Source of the DNA: Halolamina pelagica
GTDB taxonomy: Archaea > Halobacteriota > Halobacteria > Halobacteriales > Haloferacaceae
Assembly: GCF_900115675.1 (NCBI RefSeq)
Contig: NZ_FOXI01000002.1
Location: forward strand, 62,001 to 126,000
Length of the DNA stretch: 64,000 nt
Reading direction: 5' to 3'
A program made the position numbers and the translations under genes. The notes under the pieces were generated by a model. That model saw nothing but the letters and a program-made list of their open reading frames with translations, searched no databases and was not told the DNA's origin. Position 1 is the first letter of the stretch; the number at the start of each line of letters is the position of its first letter. Shown in pieces: positions 42,688 through 51,280 of the stretch.

Positions 42688-42726
42688 GCCTAAACAGACA
42701 TAAGCGCTTCGAAATTTAGGTTAGCC
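42688..42726 (-). promoter_or_regulatory. DtxR/IdeR-like iron box in the importer promoter
   Basis: On the minus strand the region contains GGCTAACCTAA (42716-42726) and TTTAGGC (42688-42694). The inverted hexamers CCTAAA and TTTAGG flank about 20 nt that include the TATA-like cgcttatg. GGCTAACCTAA equals half of the DtxR-family consensus (TTAGGTTAGSCTAACCTAA). Haloarchaea use DtxR-type regulators for iron, so iron-dependent repression is likely. Confidence 0.5.
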
Positions 42727-42759
42727 GAAAACGTTGGCACCTGGGACCGTTCAACACGC

Positions 42760-43239
42760 TCACTCAGTCACGTCGACGACTTCGGCGTCGGCCACTTCAC
42801 GGAGGCGCTCGGGCTCGATTTCCCACAGCGACGTGGGCGTCCCCGCGGCGGCGAAGACCGTCTCGTAGGTTAGCAGCGCGGGATCGAACAGCGTCCCCAG
42901 GTCGGTCTCGTGGCAGATCGGCGGGACGCCGCCGATGGCCCACCCCGTCGCCTCCCGAACCAGTTCGGGCGAGGCCATCGACACGTCGGCCTCGTCGATC
43001 CCCGCCCACGCAGCGAGCGCGGCCTCGCTCACGCGGTTCCCACCCGAAGTGAGACAGAGCACGGGATCGCCGCCCACGTCGAAGACGAGGCTGTTCACGA
43101 TCTGGCCGATCTCGCAGCCGACCGCCTCGGCGGCGTCGGCGGCCGTCGGGGTTCCCTCCTCGGGGAACTCCACCGGGTCGATCGACAGTCCGTGACGCTC
43201 GGCCGCGAGGTCGGCGAACTCGGTAACGCGTGCGTGCAT
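42760..43239 (-). CDS. YbaK/ProX-type aminoacyl-tRNA deacylase
   Basis: A 159-residue single-domain protein of the YbaK/EbsC family, which clears mischarged aminoacyl-tRNA. Landmarks are VGCEIGQIVNSLVF (with the conserved stretch before a Lys or equivalent), LTSGGNRVSEAAL and WAIGGVPPICH. In some members a Lys takes part in catalysis; here Asn occupies that segment, as in some archaeal versions. ATG 43239. Confidence 0.87.
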   Translation of the reverse strand: MHARVTEFADLAAERHGLSIDPVEFPEEGTPTAADAAEAVGCEIGQIVNSLVFDVGGDPVLCLTSGGNRVSEAALAAWAGIDEADVSMASPELVREATGWAIGGVPPICHETDLGTLFDPALLTYETVFAAAGTPTSLWEIEPERLREVADAEVVDVTE

Positions 43240-43323
43240 ACCCGTGGCTGGATCCCGGGCGGTTTGGCTCTAACGGGGAGCGCGCCGACAGATTCATTAC
43301 CGTGTGTATTGTTAACTCCTACC

Positions 43324-43689
43324 ATGCCCCGATCGGCGGACAACACGACCGACCAGCGGCTGACCGCCCTCGAACACGCCTGTCGGGGCGTCGTCGGCGA
43401 CCGACTGCGGAGCGTCAGCGTCGACGGCCCCGACCACAGCACTACGCTCTATCGCCGCAGCGACCTCTCGCCCGGCGCCGACGCGCCCGTCCACGAGGCC
43501 ATGGCCGAGGGGGCGTCCTGCCAGTCGCCCGTGTTCGCGGACGGGGGACGGACCGTCTGCTCGTTCGAGAACGGCTACGTCACCCGGATCCGGGTCGGCG
43601 AGACCAGCGTCGTCGCCACCTCGGACGGGATCAAGATGGATCGCGATACGGAGCTCTCGGCGGCGGTTCGGGGTATCCTGCACGAGTAA
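43324..43689 (+). CDS. Small haloarchaeal protein of unknown function
   Basis: A 121-residue protein. The N-terminal third is helical (DQRLTALEHACRGVVGDRLRSV), followed by strands (HSTTLYRRSDLSP, ENGYVTRIRVGETSVVAT) and an acidic C-terminal helix. A lower-GC cattaccgtgtgtattgttaac precedes the ATG. Family not identified. It is convergent with nuoN, with a 16-nt gap. Confidence 0.65.
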   Translation: MPRSADNTTDQRLTALEHACRGVVGDRLRSVSVDGPDHSTTLYRRSDLSPGADAPVHEAMAEGASCQSPVFADGGRTVCSFENGYVTRIRVGETSVVATSDGIKMDRDTELSAAVRGILHE

Positions 43690-43705
43690 AAGGAACGGTC
43701 GCCGG

Positions 43706-45190
43706 TCAGGCGAACAGCGCCGTCGCGGCCTGCTGTGCCGTCTCGATCACCGGCCCGAAGCCGGGAAGCAGCACGACCGTCCCGATCAGCGCGACCGCCA
43801 GCGCGGCGTACAGCGCCGTCGGCGCGCCGCTCAGGTCGTGGTCGCCCTCCTCGAACCACAGCGCCCGCACGACGCGGGAGTAGTAGAACAGGGAGAGCGA
43901 GCTGTTGATCACCGCGATCACGACCAGCCACCAGAGGCCGGCCTCGACGGCGCCCGCGAACAGGAACAGCTTCGAGAAGAAGCCGCCCAGCGGCGGGACG
44001 CCCGCCAGCGAGAACAGGAACGCCGTCATCGCCACCGCGGCGAAGGGCTTCTCGGCGCCCAGCCCGTTGTAGTCCTCGAACCGGCGGCCGACGCCCCAGT
44101 TCTCCGCCAGCGCCACGAACAGGAACGCGCCCGTGTTCATGAAGCCGTAGACGAACAGGTGGGCCATCGCGGCGCCCATCACGTCGCCGTTGGTGCTGGC
44201 CTCCGCGGAGAGCGCGGCGAGGCCGATCAGCACGTAGCCGGCGTGCCCGATCGAGGAGTACGCCAGCATGCGCTTGACCTCGTCCTGGGTGGCCGCGGCG
44301 AAGTTCCCCAGCACCATCGTCGCCACCGCGAGCACCTGGAACAGCAGCGCCCAGTCGATCCCGGCGCTCGCCGCGGGCCCGAGCGGGAAGCCGACCACGA
44401 ACACGCGGAACGCGAGCGCGAAGCCGGCGGCCTTCGAGGCCGAGGAGAGGAACGCCGAGACGGGCGCGGGCGCGCCCTCGTACGCCTCGGGCGCCCAGAA
44501 GTGGAACGGCACCGCGGCGGCCTTGAACGCGACCCCGCCGGCGACCATCAGCACGCCGACGCCGGCGATGCCGACGCGGTCACCGAGCCCGGACTCGAAC
44601 GCCGCCGCCACGTCGGGCAGCAGCAGCGAGCCCGTGGCGCCGTAGATCAGCGAGACGCCGAAGACGAAGATCGCCGAGGAGAGCGCGCCGATCAGGAAGT
44701 ACTTCAGGCCGGCCTCGCTGCTCCCGCGATCGTTCTTCAGGAACGCGACCAGCGCGTAGGACGGCAGGCTGACCAGCTCCAGCGCGACGAAGGCGGTCGC
44801 CAGCGAGTTCGCACTCGCCATCAGCGACATCCCCGTCGCCGCCAGCAGCATCAGGCCGAACAGCTCGCCCTGGTTCTCCTTGCCCGCGAAGTAGTCGAAC
44901 GACGCCAGCGACACAAGGATCGTCACCGCGGCGAACAGCGCGGTGAAGAACAGCGACATGCCGTCGACGACGACCGCGTCCGCGTACAGCGAGACGCCGT
45001 CGGTCGCCAGCCCGGTGCCGGCGGTGAGGAACCAGCCCGCGGCGGCCAGCGAGGCCAGCGAGCCGACGACGGAGATGCCCGTGAGGACGCTCCCGTCGGT
45101 CGAGTCGGGCCAGACGCTGTCGTAGGTCAACACCGCGAGCGCCGTGAGCCCCAGCAGGAAGGTCGGGGTGAGCGGCGGTGCCGTCACCAT
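43706..45190 (-). CDS. nuoN: Complex I subunit NuoN
   Basis: A 494-residue antiporter-like membrane subunit with about 13-14 spans. The conserved proton-channel segments FKAAAVPFHFWAPEAYEGAP and KRMLAYSSIGHAGYV are present, with a transmembrane Lys and a Glu. It is the last gene of the nuo operon. Its ATG overlaps the nuoM stop by 1 nt. Confidence 0.95.
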   Translation of the reverse strand: MVTAPPLTPTFLLGLTALAVLTYDSVWPDSTDGSVLTGISVVGSLASLAAAGWFLTAGTGLATDGVSLYADAVVVDGMSLFFTALFAAVTILVSLASFDYFAGKENQGELFGLMLLAATGMSLMASANSLATAFVALELVSLPSYALVAFLKNDRGSSEAGLKYFLIGALSSAIFVFGVSLIYGATGSLLLPDVAAAFESGLGDRVGIAGVGVLMVAGGVAFKAAAVPFHFWAPEAYEGAPAPVSAFLSSASKAAGFALAFRVFVVGFPLGPAASAGIDWALLFQVLAVATMVLGNFAAATQDEVKRMLAYSSIGHAGYVLIGLAALSAEASTNGDVMGAAMAHLFVYGFMNTGAFLFVALAENWGVGRRFEDYNGLGAEKPFAAVAMTAFLFSLAGVPPLGGFFSKLFLFAGAVEAGLWWLVVIAVINSSLSLFYYSRVVRALWFEEGDHDLSGAPTALYAALAVALIGTVVLLPGFGPVIETAQQAATALFA

Positions 45191-46719
45191 CAGGCACCAC
45201 CTCCGACCAGCGGGGCGATCGCGTTCAGGATCATGTCGAGGAACAGGTCAGGGGCGACGCCGAGCGCGATGACTGCCAGCAGCAGCACCGCGAGCGGCGC
45301 CACGTCGTGGAACGGGGCGGGACCGACCTCGTAGTCGGCGTCGAGGTCGAACGGCCCGAACAGGGTCCGCTGCATCGCGAGCAGCAGGTAGCCCGCCACG
45401 ATGACGATGCCGAACATCGCCGCCGCGGTGAACAGCGGCGCGCTCGGGATCACCGTCGAGTGGAACGAGCCGACGAAGATGAAGTACTCCCCGGCGAAGC
45501 CGGCCATCAGGGGCAGCCCCATGTAGCCGAACGCGCCGGCGACGAAGATGCCCACCGTGACGGGCATCCGGTCGGCCAGCCCGGACATGTCGCCCACCAT
45601 CCGCGTGTGGGTCGTGTTGTAGATGACGCCGACGGCCATGAACATCAGCCCGGAGATCAGGCCGTGGGCGATCATCTGGAACGTCGCGCCCGCGACGCCG
45701 AACTCGGTGAAGGCGATCAGGCCCAGCAGCACGTAGCCCATCGACGACACCGACGAGTAGGCCACGATGCGCTTGAGGTCCTCCTGTGCCAGCGCGAGGA
45801 TCGCGCCGTAGATCACCGAGAACGCGCCGAGTGCGGCGATCAGGATCGCGAGATCCGACGCGATATCGGGCAGCATCGTGAAGTTGAACCGCAGCATCGC
45901 GTACGTCCCCATCTTCAGCAGCACCCCCGCCAGCATCACCGACGCCGGCGTGGGCGCCTCGACGTGGGCGTCCGGCAGCCACGTGTGCAGCGGCGCGACG
46001 GGCACCTTCACCGCGAACCCGACGAACATCGCGAGGAACGCGACCAGTTTCAGCGTCCCGGGGGCGAGCCCCATGAACGAGCTCACGTTGCCGCCGGCGT
46101 CGAGCGCCATCGCGACCTCCGGCAGCGACAGCGTGTCGATGCTGTCACCGAGGCCGCCGAAGGTGAGCGCGACGAAGCCGACGAACATCAGCAGGCTCGC
46201 GACGTTCGTGTAGACGAAGAACTTGATCGCGGCGTACTTCCGGCGCGGGCCGCCCCACACGCCGATCAGGAAGTACATCGGCACCAGCGTCGCCTCCCAG
46301 AAGACGAACCAGACGAAGAAGTCCAGCGCGGTGAACATCCCCAGCAGGTTCGCCTCCATGAACAGCATCAGGCCGTAGAACTGCGACTGTCGGTCGTCGA
46401 TCGGCGTCCACGCGCTCACGATCGCGAGCGTGGTGAGGAACGCCGTCAGCACCACCAGCGGCAGGCTGATGCCGTCGACGCCGGTGAACCACTGCACCTG
46501 ATACCCCGACAGCGTCAGCAGGTCGAACTTCGTCTCGAAGGATAGCGTCCCGCCCGCGAGGGCGTTGCCGCTCCCGTCGAACTGTGCCCACATCCAGAGC
46601 GTCCCCACGAGGGGGACGAGGCTCAGCGCCGCGCCGACGCGGTTCGCGACCTCGTCCGGGACGAGGAGCGTGAGCAGCGCGGCGACGAACGTGAAGCCGA
46701 TGAGCGTCTCGATGATCAT
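45190..46719 (-). CDS. nuoM: Complex I subunit NuoM
   Basis: A 509-residue antiporter-like subunit. Characteristic motifs are KVPVAPLHTWLPDAHVEAPT and RIVAYSSVSSMGYV. ATG 46719 (MIIETLIGF) is preferred, because it begins 1 nt after the nuoL stop; an ATG at 46746 would overlap nuoL and add nine residues (MRSTEGGSE). It is involved in proton translocation. Confidence 0.95.
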   Translation of the reverse strand: MIIETLIGFTFVAALLTLLVPDEVANRVGAALSLVPLVGTLWMWAQFDGSGNALAGGTLSFETKFDLLTLSGYQVQWFTGVDGISLPLVVLTAFLTTLAIVSAWTPIDDRQSQFYGLMLFMEANLLGMFTALDFFVWFVFWEATLVPMYFLIGVWGGPRRKYAAIKFFVYTNVASLLMFVGFVALTFGGLGDSIDTLSLPEVAMALDAGGNVSSFMGLAPGTLKLVAFLAMFVGFAVKVPVAPLHTWLPDAHVEAPTPASVMLAGVLLKMGTYAMLRFNFTMLPDIASDLAILIAALGAFSVIYGAILALAQEDLKRIVAYSSVSSMGYVLLGLIAFTEFGVAGATFQMIAHGLISGLMFMAVGVIYNTTHTRMVGDMSGLADRMPVTVGIFVAGAFGYMGLPLMAGFAGEYFIFVGSFHSTVIPSAPLFTAAAMFGIVIVAGYLLLAMQRTLFGPFDLDADYEVGPAPFHDVAPLAVLLLAVIALGVAPDLFLDMILNAIAPLVGGGA

Positions 46720-46720
46720 C

Positions 46721-48805
46721 TCAGAACCACCCTCCGTAGATCGCAAAGCCGACGAGTAACACGGTCAGCCCGAGGGTGAGCATCGCGGCGTAGTGGGTCA
46801 CGAGCCCGTCCTGGATCCGCTTGATCCGGGAACCGCCGAACAGGCTCACGCTGGAGACGCCGTTGACCACGCCGTCGACGACCGCCTGATCGAACACGTC
46901 GGCGGCCTTCGACAGCGGGAGCACGACGCCCTCGGCGAGCCAGACCTGGTACTCGTCCTGGTAGTAGTTGTTGTACAGCACGTCCTTGAGGACCCCCAGC
47001 TTGTCGGTGTAGGGGTCGGGGTCGGTACCGCCGTAGAGGACGTACGCCGCGCCGGCGCCGAAGAGTGCGAGCGCCAGCGAGAGCAGTCCCACGAGGTACG
47101 ACGGCAGGGCCGCCGCCGTCATGCCGGCGCCGTAGTCGGCCACCAGCAGGTGGTGGTAGTTGTACCCGCTGGTGCCGAGCGCTTCGGCCCAGCCGGCACC
47201 CTCGGTCCCGTAGAGCCACTTGTGCAGGAAGTCGATCTCCGCGCCGGTCAGGTCCTTGACCGGGACCATGTTGACGAACCCGACGGTCGTCGCCAGGATC
47301 CCCAGGACCACGAGCGGGAGTTTGACGTTCCAACCCGGCTCGGTCGCCTCGCGAGCCGTCTCGGTGCGGGGCTCGCCGTGGAAGGTGAGCATCACCATCC
47401 GGAACGTGTAGAAGCCGGTGAACAGCACCGCGATCAGGCCCATGCCGTAGGCGACCAGCAGCGCGGTGCCGAGGCCGCTCGTCGTGCCGAGCCCGTGGAC
47501 GAGCGCCTCGTAGAGCACCTCGTCCTTGGACCAGAAGCCGGCGAAGGGCACGATGCCCGCGAGCGCGAGCGAGCCCGCGAGGAACGTGTAGTAGGTCACG
47601 GGCATCCGGTCCTTCAGGCCGCCCATGTCCCACATGTCCTCGTTGTGGTGCATCGCGATGATGACCGAACCGGCGCCGAGGAACAGCAGCGCCTTGAAGA
47701 ACGCGTGGGTGAGCAGGTGGAACGTGCCGGCGACGTAGCCGCCGGCGCCCAGCCCCAGCATGATGTAGCCGTACTGGGAGATGGTGGAGTACGCGAGCAC
47801 CTGCTTGATCTCCCTCTTGACCAGCCCCATCGACGCCGCGAACAGGGCGGTGAACGCGCCGACGAGGGCGATGACCGCCATCGCGGTCGGCGAGAGCGCG
47901 TAGAACCCGTACATCCGGGCGACGAGGTAGACGCCGGCCGCCACCATCGTCGCCGCGTGGATCAGCGCCGAGACGGGGGTCGGACCCTCCATCGCGTCGG
48001 GCAGCCACGTGTGCAGCGGGAACTGGGCGGACTTGCCGATCACGCCGCCCAGCACCAGCAGGCCGACGACGGTGAACCACGCCGTCGGCTCGAGGCCGAG
48101 GAACGTGTTCACCGTCGCCTCGCCCTGGATCGCCTGTTCGGCCAGGTGCGGGAACGATTCCTCGCCCGCGAACGCCGCCGTCCCGAACGTCGCGAAGACG
48201 GCGACGACGCCGATCAGGAAGAAGTAGTCACCGAAGCGGGTGACCAGGAACGCCTTCTTCGCCGCGCTGGGCGGGCCGGACTGGCGGAACCAGAAGCCGA
48301 TCAGCAGGTACGAGCAGAGCCCGACCAGCTCGAAGAACATGAACGCCATCAGGAGGTTGTCGGCGACGACGAACCCCAGCATCGAGGCGGTGAACAGGCC
48401 CAGCCCGGCGTAGTACCGGGGGAGGCCCGTCTCGCCCTCGTCGTTCATGTAGCCGAGCGAGAACACGTGGACCAGCAGCGCGACCAGCGAGACGATGAGC
48501 AGCATCATCGCCGACAGCGGGTCGAGCAGGAGCCCGAACGTGAGTTCGAGCGGCTGGCTCAGGCTGCCGGTGGCTTCCGCCCCCGCAGCCCACGTGTAGA
48601 TCGTCTCGTTGTACGTCTCGCCGCCGCTGACGGTGAGGAACACCCATGCGGAGAGCAGCAGGGAGCCGGCGGTGGCCGCGATCCCCGGGAGGGCGCCGCC
48701 CTTGGGCAGCAGGTCCCGCCCGGAGAGGGCGACCCCGACCGCGAGACAGAACGAGAGGAACGGTAGCAGTACGATCGCCGGTGCGTAGTCGAATGCTCCT
48801 ACCAT
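46721..48805 (-). CDS. nuoL: Complex I subunit NuoL
   Basis: A 694-residue antiporter-like subunit, the largest membrane subunit. GKSAQFPLHTWLPDAMEGPTPVSALIHAATMV is the family signature. The long C-terminal part (after about residue 530) should form the lateral helix that couples the antiporter modules. It starts 1 nt after the nuoK stop. Confidence 0.95.
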   Translation of the reverse strand: MVGAFDYAPAIVLLPFLSFCLAVGVALSGRDLLPKGGALPGIAATAGSLLLSAWVFLTVSGGETYNETIYTWAAGAEATGSLSQPLELTFGLLLDPLSAMMLLIVSLVALLVHVFSLGYMNDEGETGLPRYYAGLGLFTASMLGFVVADNLLMAFMFFELVGLCSYLLIGFWFRQSGPPSAAKKAFLVTRFGDYFFLIGVVAVFATFGTAAFAGEESFPHLAEQAIQGEATVNTFLGLEPTAWFTVVGLLVLGGVIGKSAQFPLHTWLPDAMEGPTPVSALIHAATMVAAGVYLVARMYGFYALSPTAMAVIALVGAFTALFAASMGLVKREIKQVLAYSTISQYGYIMLGLGAGGYVAGTFHLLTHAFFKALLFLGAGSVIIAMHHNEDMWDMGGLKDRMPVTYYTFLAGSLALAGIVPFAGFWSKDEVLYEALVHGLGTTSGLGTALLVAYGMGLIAVLFTGFYTFRMVMLTFHGEPRTETAREATEPGWNVKLPLVVLGILATTVGFVNMVPVKDLTGAEIDFLHKWLYGTEGAGWAEALGTSGYNYHHLLVADYGAGMTAAALPSYLVGLLSLALALFGAGAAYVLYGGTDPDPYTDKLGVLKDVLYNNYYQDEYQVWLAEGVVLPLSKAADVFDQAVVDGVVNGVSSVSLFGGSRIKRIQDGLVTHYAAMLTLGLTVLLVGFAIYGGWF

Positions 48806-48806
48806 C

Positions 48807-49109
48807 TTACCACCTCATCGACTGCGGGACAGTCACGTCGACGTCCTTGAAGTTGCGGTACAGTACGAGGATGATGCCGATGCCGACAGCGACTTCGGCG
48901 GCTGCCAGCCCCATCACGAACAGGCTCATCACCTGCCCGGTGAGGTTGCCCCACTGGAGGCTGAACGCGATGAAGTTGATGTTCGCCGCGTTGAGCATCA
49001 GCTCCACCGACATCAGGAACAGCAGCGCGTTCTCGCGGGTCAACAGCCCGAAGAGGCCGATGGAGAACACGGCCGCCGAGAGCACGAGGTAGTACTCGAC
49101 GGGGACCAT
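48807..49109 (-). CDS. nuoK: Complex I subunit NuoK
   Basis: A 100-residue subunit with three spans. The second helix carries the conserved membrane glutamate in MSVELMLNAANINF. Its ATG overlaps the nuoJ2 stop (TGATG). It pairs with NuoJ next to NuoN in the proton channel chain. Confidence 0.95.
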   Translation of the reverse strand: MVPVEYYLVLSAAVFSIGLFGLLTRENALLFLMSVELMLNAANINFIAFSLQWGNLTGQVMSLFVMGLAAAEVAVGIGIILVLYRNFKDVDVTVPQSMRW

Positions 49110-49483
49110 CAGTTCTCCACCTCCGTGTCGTCGGTCGTCGAGGAGCGTGGCTCCTCGCGCCCGCCGTCGGTGAGCGCCGTCGACAGCCCCGCGCTGTCAC
49201 CCTGTCGGCGCGCCAGCGTCACGGCGGCGACGGTCGCGACCACCAGCACGAGGCCGATGATCTCGAACGACGCGAGGAACCCCTCGACGGAGACGGCCGC
49301 CGACGCCTGCAGGTCGATCAGCGCGTAGCCGATCCCCGCGACGAGCGAGGCGTCCTCGGGGAAGCCCGCCGACTCGCCGAAGTTCGCGGTCAGGAACACC
49401 GCTGCGAGGACGACGAACAGGACCGACGCCGCCAGTCCGTTGACGTAGTTCGTGTCCGTCTTGAGCTCTGGTCGACTGACCAT
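49109..49483 (-). CDS. nuoJ2: Complex I subunit NuoJ, second half (NuoJ2)
   Basis: A 124-residue protein equivalent to the C-terminal half of bacterial NuoJ. It has hydrophobic spans at about 13-33, 43-60 and 72-92, ending in a polar acidic tail. The conserved segment ASFEIIGLVLVVATVAAVTLARR matches the last helix of NuoJ. The gene abuts nuoJ1 with no gap, so the subunit is split into two polypeptides. Confidence 0.88.
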   Translation of the reverse strand: MVSRPELKTDTNYVNGLAASVLFVVLAAVFLTANFGESAGFPEDASLVAGIGYALIDLQASAAVSVEGFLASFEIIGLVLVVATVAAVTLARRQGDSAGLSTALTDGGREEPRSSTTDDTEVEN

Positions 49484-49750
49484 CTAGCTGTACACCTCCG
49501 CTTTCTGCTTCTCGGTTCGCGTGAGCATGACGGCGAACGTGATGAGCACGAGCACGCCCCCGATGTAGACGAGGATCTGCATCGTCGCCGGGAACGTGGC
49601 CTGCAGCATCACGTAGTGCACCGCCAGGCTCGTCAGCGCGCCGCCGAGCAGGAGTGCGCTGTGCCAGGGGTCCTTCACGAGGACGACCCCGAGGGCACAG
49701 CCCACCGTCACGGCGGCGAACAGCGCGAACGTGATTGTCTCTGTGACCAT
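49484..49750 (-). CDS. nuoJ1: Complex I subunit NuoJ, first half (NuoJ1)
   Basis: An 88-residue protein equivalent to the N-terminal half of NuoJ. It contains the conserved KDPWHSALLLGG and IQILVYIGGVLVLITFAVML helices. The split is in the loop after the third helix, so both halves keep whole membrane segments. It is the usual state in haloarchaea as I recall, not a frameshift artefact. Confidence 0.9.
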   Translation of the reverse strand: MVTETITFALFAAVTVGCALGVVLVKDPWHSALLLGGALTSLAVHYVMLQATFPATMQILVYIGGVLVLITFAVMLTRTEKQKAEVYS

Positions 49751-49754
49751 TGTG

Positions 49755-50216
49755 TTACTGGTAGTCGACCTCGCCCGCGCCCTCGCCGACCCACGCGGAT
49801 CGGTCGGGGTTCCGGGCTTCGAGGGGGTCGCTCCCCTTGTACCACGGGACGTTCTTCAGCTGTTCCTTGTTGTAGGCGAACTCGTCTTTCGTGTCCGCCG
49901 TGAACTCGAAGTTCTGGGTCAGGATGATGGCGTCGACGGGGCAGACCTCCTCACACAGTCGGCAGTAGATGCACTGCCCGACGTGGAGGTTGTACTCCTC
50001 CCCGTTGCGCTGCTCGTCCATCACGATCTGGATCGTGTCGTTCGGACAGACGTCCTCGCACTGTCGACACCAGATGCAGCGCTCCTGGCTGAACTTGTGG
50101 ACCCCGCGGAACCGCGGGCTCACTTCGGGCGCGACCTCCGGGTACTTCACCGTGAAGGTGTTGCCGTCCAGTGCGTGCTTCATCGTCGTCGCCATTCCTT
50201 TCAGGATTCCGATCAT
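49755..50216 (-). CDS. nuoI: Complex I subunit NuoI (two 4Fe-4S clusters)
   Basis: A 153-residue ferredoxin-like subunit. Two 4Fe-4S motifs occur: Cys47/50/53/57 (CIWCRQCEDVCP) and Cys82/85/88/92 (CIYCRLCEEVCP). It passes electrons to NuoB. ATG 50216 overlaps the nuoH stop (ATGA); the longer upstream frame is antisense or out of frame. Confidence 0.95.
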   Translation of the reverse strand: MIGILKGMATTMKHALDGNTFTVKYPEVAPEVSPRFRGVHKFSQERCIWCRQCEDVCPNDTIQIVMDEQRNGEEYNLHVGQCIYCRLCEEVCPVDAIILTQNFEFTADTKDEFAYNKEQLKNVPWYKGSDPLEARNPDRSAWVGEGAGEVDYQ

Positions 50217-51280
50217 GCTACCATCCCCACGATTACGGCCGTGAGCACCAGATTGAGGAAGGAGAGTTCGAGCATCCCCTTCCAGCCGATCTCGATCAGC
50301 TGGTCGATACGCAGCCGCGGTGCCGCCGAGCGCAGCCACTGCGTAAGCAGGAAGAACGCCCAGATCTTCACCACGAACCAGAGGAAGCCGATGCTCTCCG
50401 GGCCGGGGCCGGCCGCGCCGCCGAGGAACAGCACCGCGGTGATGGCGCCGCCGAGGAAGATGTGGAGGAACTCACCCAGGTACAGCAGCACGAAGTAGAC
50501 CGAGGAGTACTCGGTCTGGAACCCGGCGACGATCTCCGTCGGCGCCTCCGGGATGTCGAAGGGGTTGCGCCCCACTTCGGCGACGTTCGCCGCCAGGAAG
50601 AGCACGAACGCGAACGGGTTGACGATCGCGAACCACGAGGGGATCGCGAGCCCGCCGACGCTGATCAGCGTCTCCTGCTGGGCGGCGACGATCTCGCTCA
50701 TCCGGAGCGAGCCGGTGAAGAGCACCACCGAGACCCCAGTGACCACGAGCGGGATCTCGTAGGCGAGGTTCTGGGCGACCGCACGCAGCGCACCGAGCAT
50801 CGAGTACTTGTTGTTCGACGCGTAGCCAGCCATCACCATGCCGAGGCTGGCGATGGAGGCGACTGCGAACACGTAGGCCAACCCTACTTCGGGGTCGGCC
50901 AGCTGGATGCCGCTCCCCATCGGGATGACCGCGAAGCCGAGCATCGCCGAGCCGGCAACGATCAGCGGCGCGATGTCCCACGCCGGGCGATCGGCGCCTT
51001 CGGGGACGATCAGTTCCTTCGAGAGCAATCGCAGCGCGTCGGCCGGGATCGTCCCGATACCGGCGGGGCCGATGCGGTCGGCCGCGATGCGGTCGGTGAA
51101 CTTCGCGGTGATCTTCCGCTTGGCCCACGGGCCGGCGACGCCGGTCATCGCGAGCATCACGTTGCCGACGATGAAGGCCGCGAGCAGCGCGGCGACGAAC
51201 TCGCCGGCGACACCGGATCCACTCAGTCCGAGCAGGTCCGCCAGCAGGTCGGGCAGCGGGCTCTCCGTTTGGAGGATCAC
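50213..51280 (-). CDS. nuoH: Complex I subunit NuoH
   Basis: A 355-residue subunit with about eight spans that forms part of the quinone chamber and the interface with NuoBD. Signatures are GPWAKRKITAKFTDRIAADRIGPAGIG at the N terminus and EVGRNPFDIPEAPTEIVAGFQTEYS in the middle. Coupled by overlap to nuoCD and nuoI. Confidence 0.95.
   Translation of the reverse strand: MILQTESPLPDLLADLLGLSGSGVAGEFVAALLAAFIVGNVMLAMTGVAGPWAKRKITAKFTDRIAADRIGPAGIGTIPADALRLLSKELIVPEGADRPAWDIAPLIVAGSAMLGFAVIPMGSGIQLADPEVGLAYVFAVASIASLGMVMAGYASNNKYSMLGALRAVAQNLAYEIPLVVTGVSVVLFTGSLRMSEIVAAQQETLISVGGLAIPSWFAIVNPFAFVLFLAANVAEVGRNPFDIPEAPTEIVAGFQTEYSSVYFVLLYLGEFLHIFLGGAITAVLFLGGAAGPGPESIGFLWFVVKIWAFFLLTQWLRSAAPRLRIDQLIEIGWKGMLELSFLNLVLTAVIVGMVA

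Noticed and set aside
49484-49750. NuoJ1/NuoJ2 split as a sequencing frameshift
   Set aside because: Both frames have their own start codon and the cut falls between helices. Split NuoJ is, as I recall, the normal haloarchaeal arrangement.
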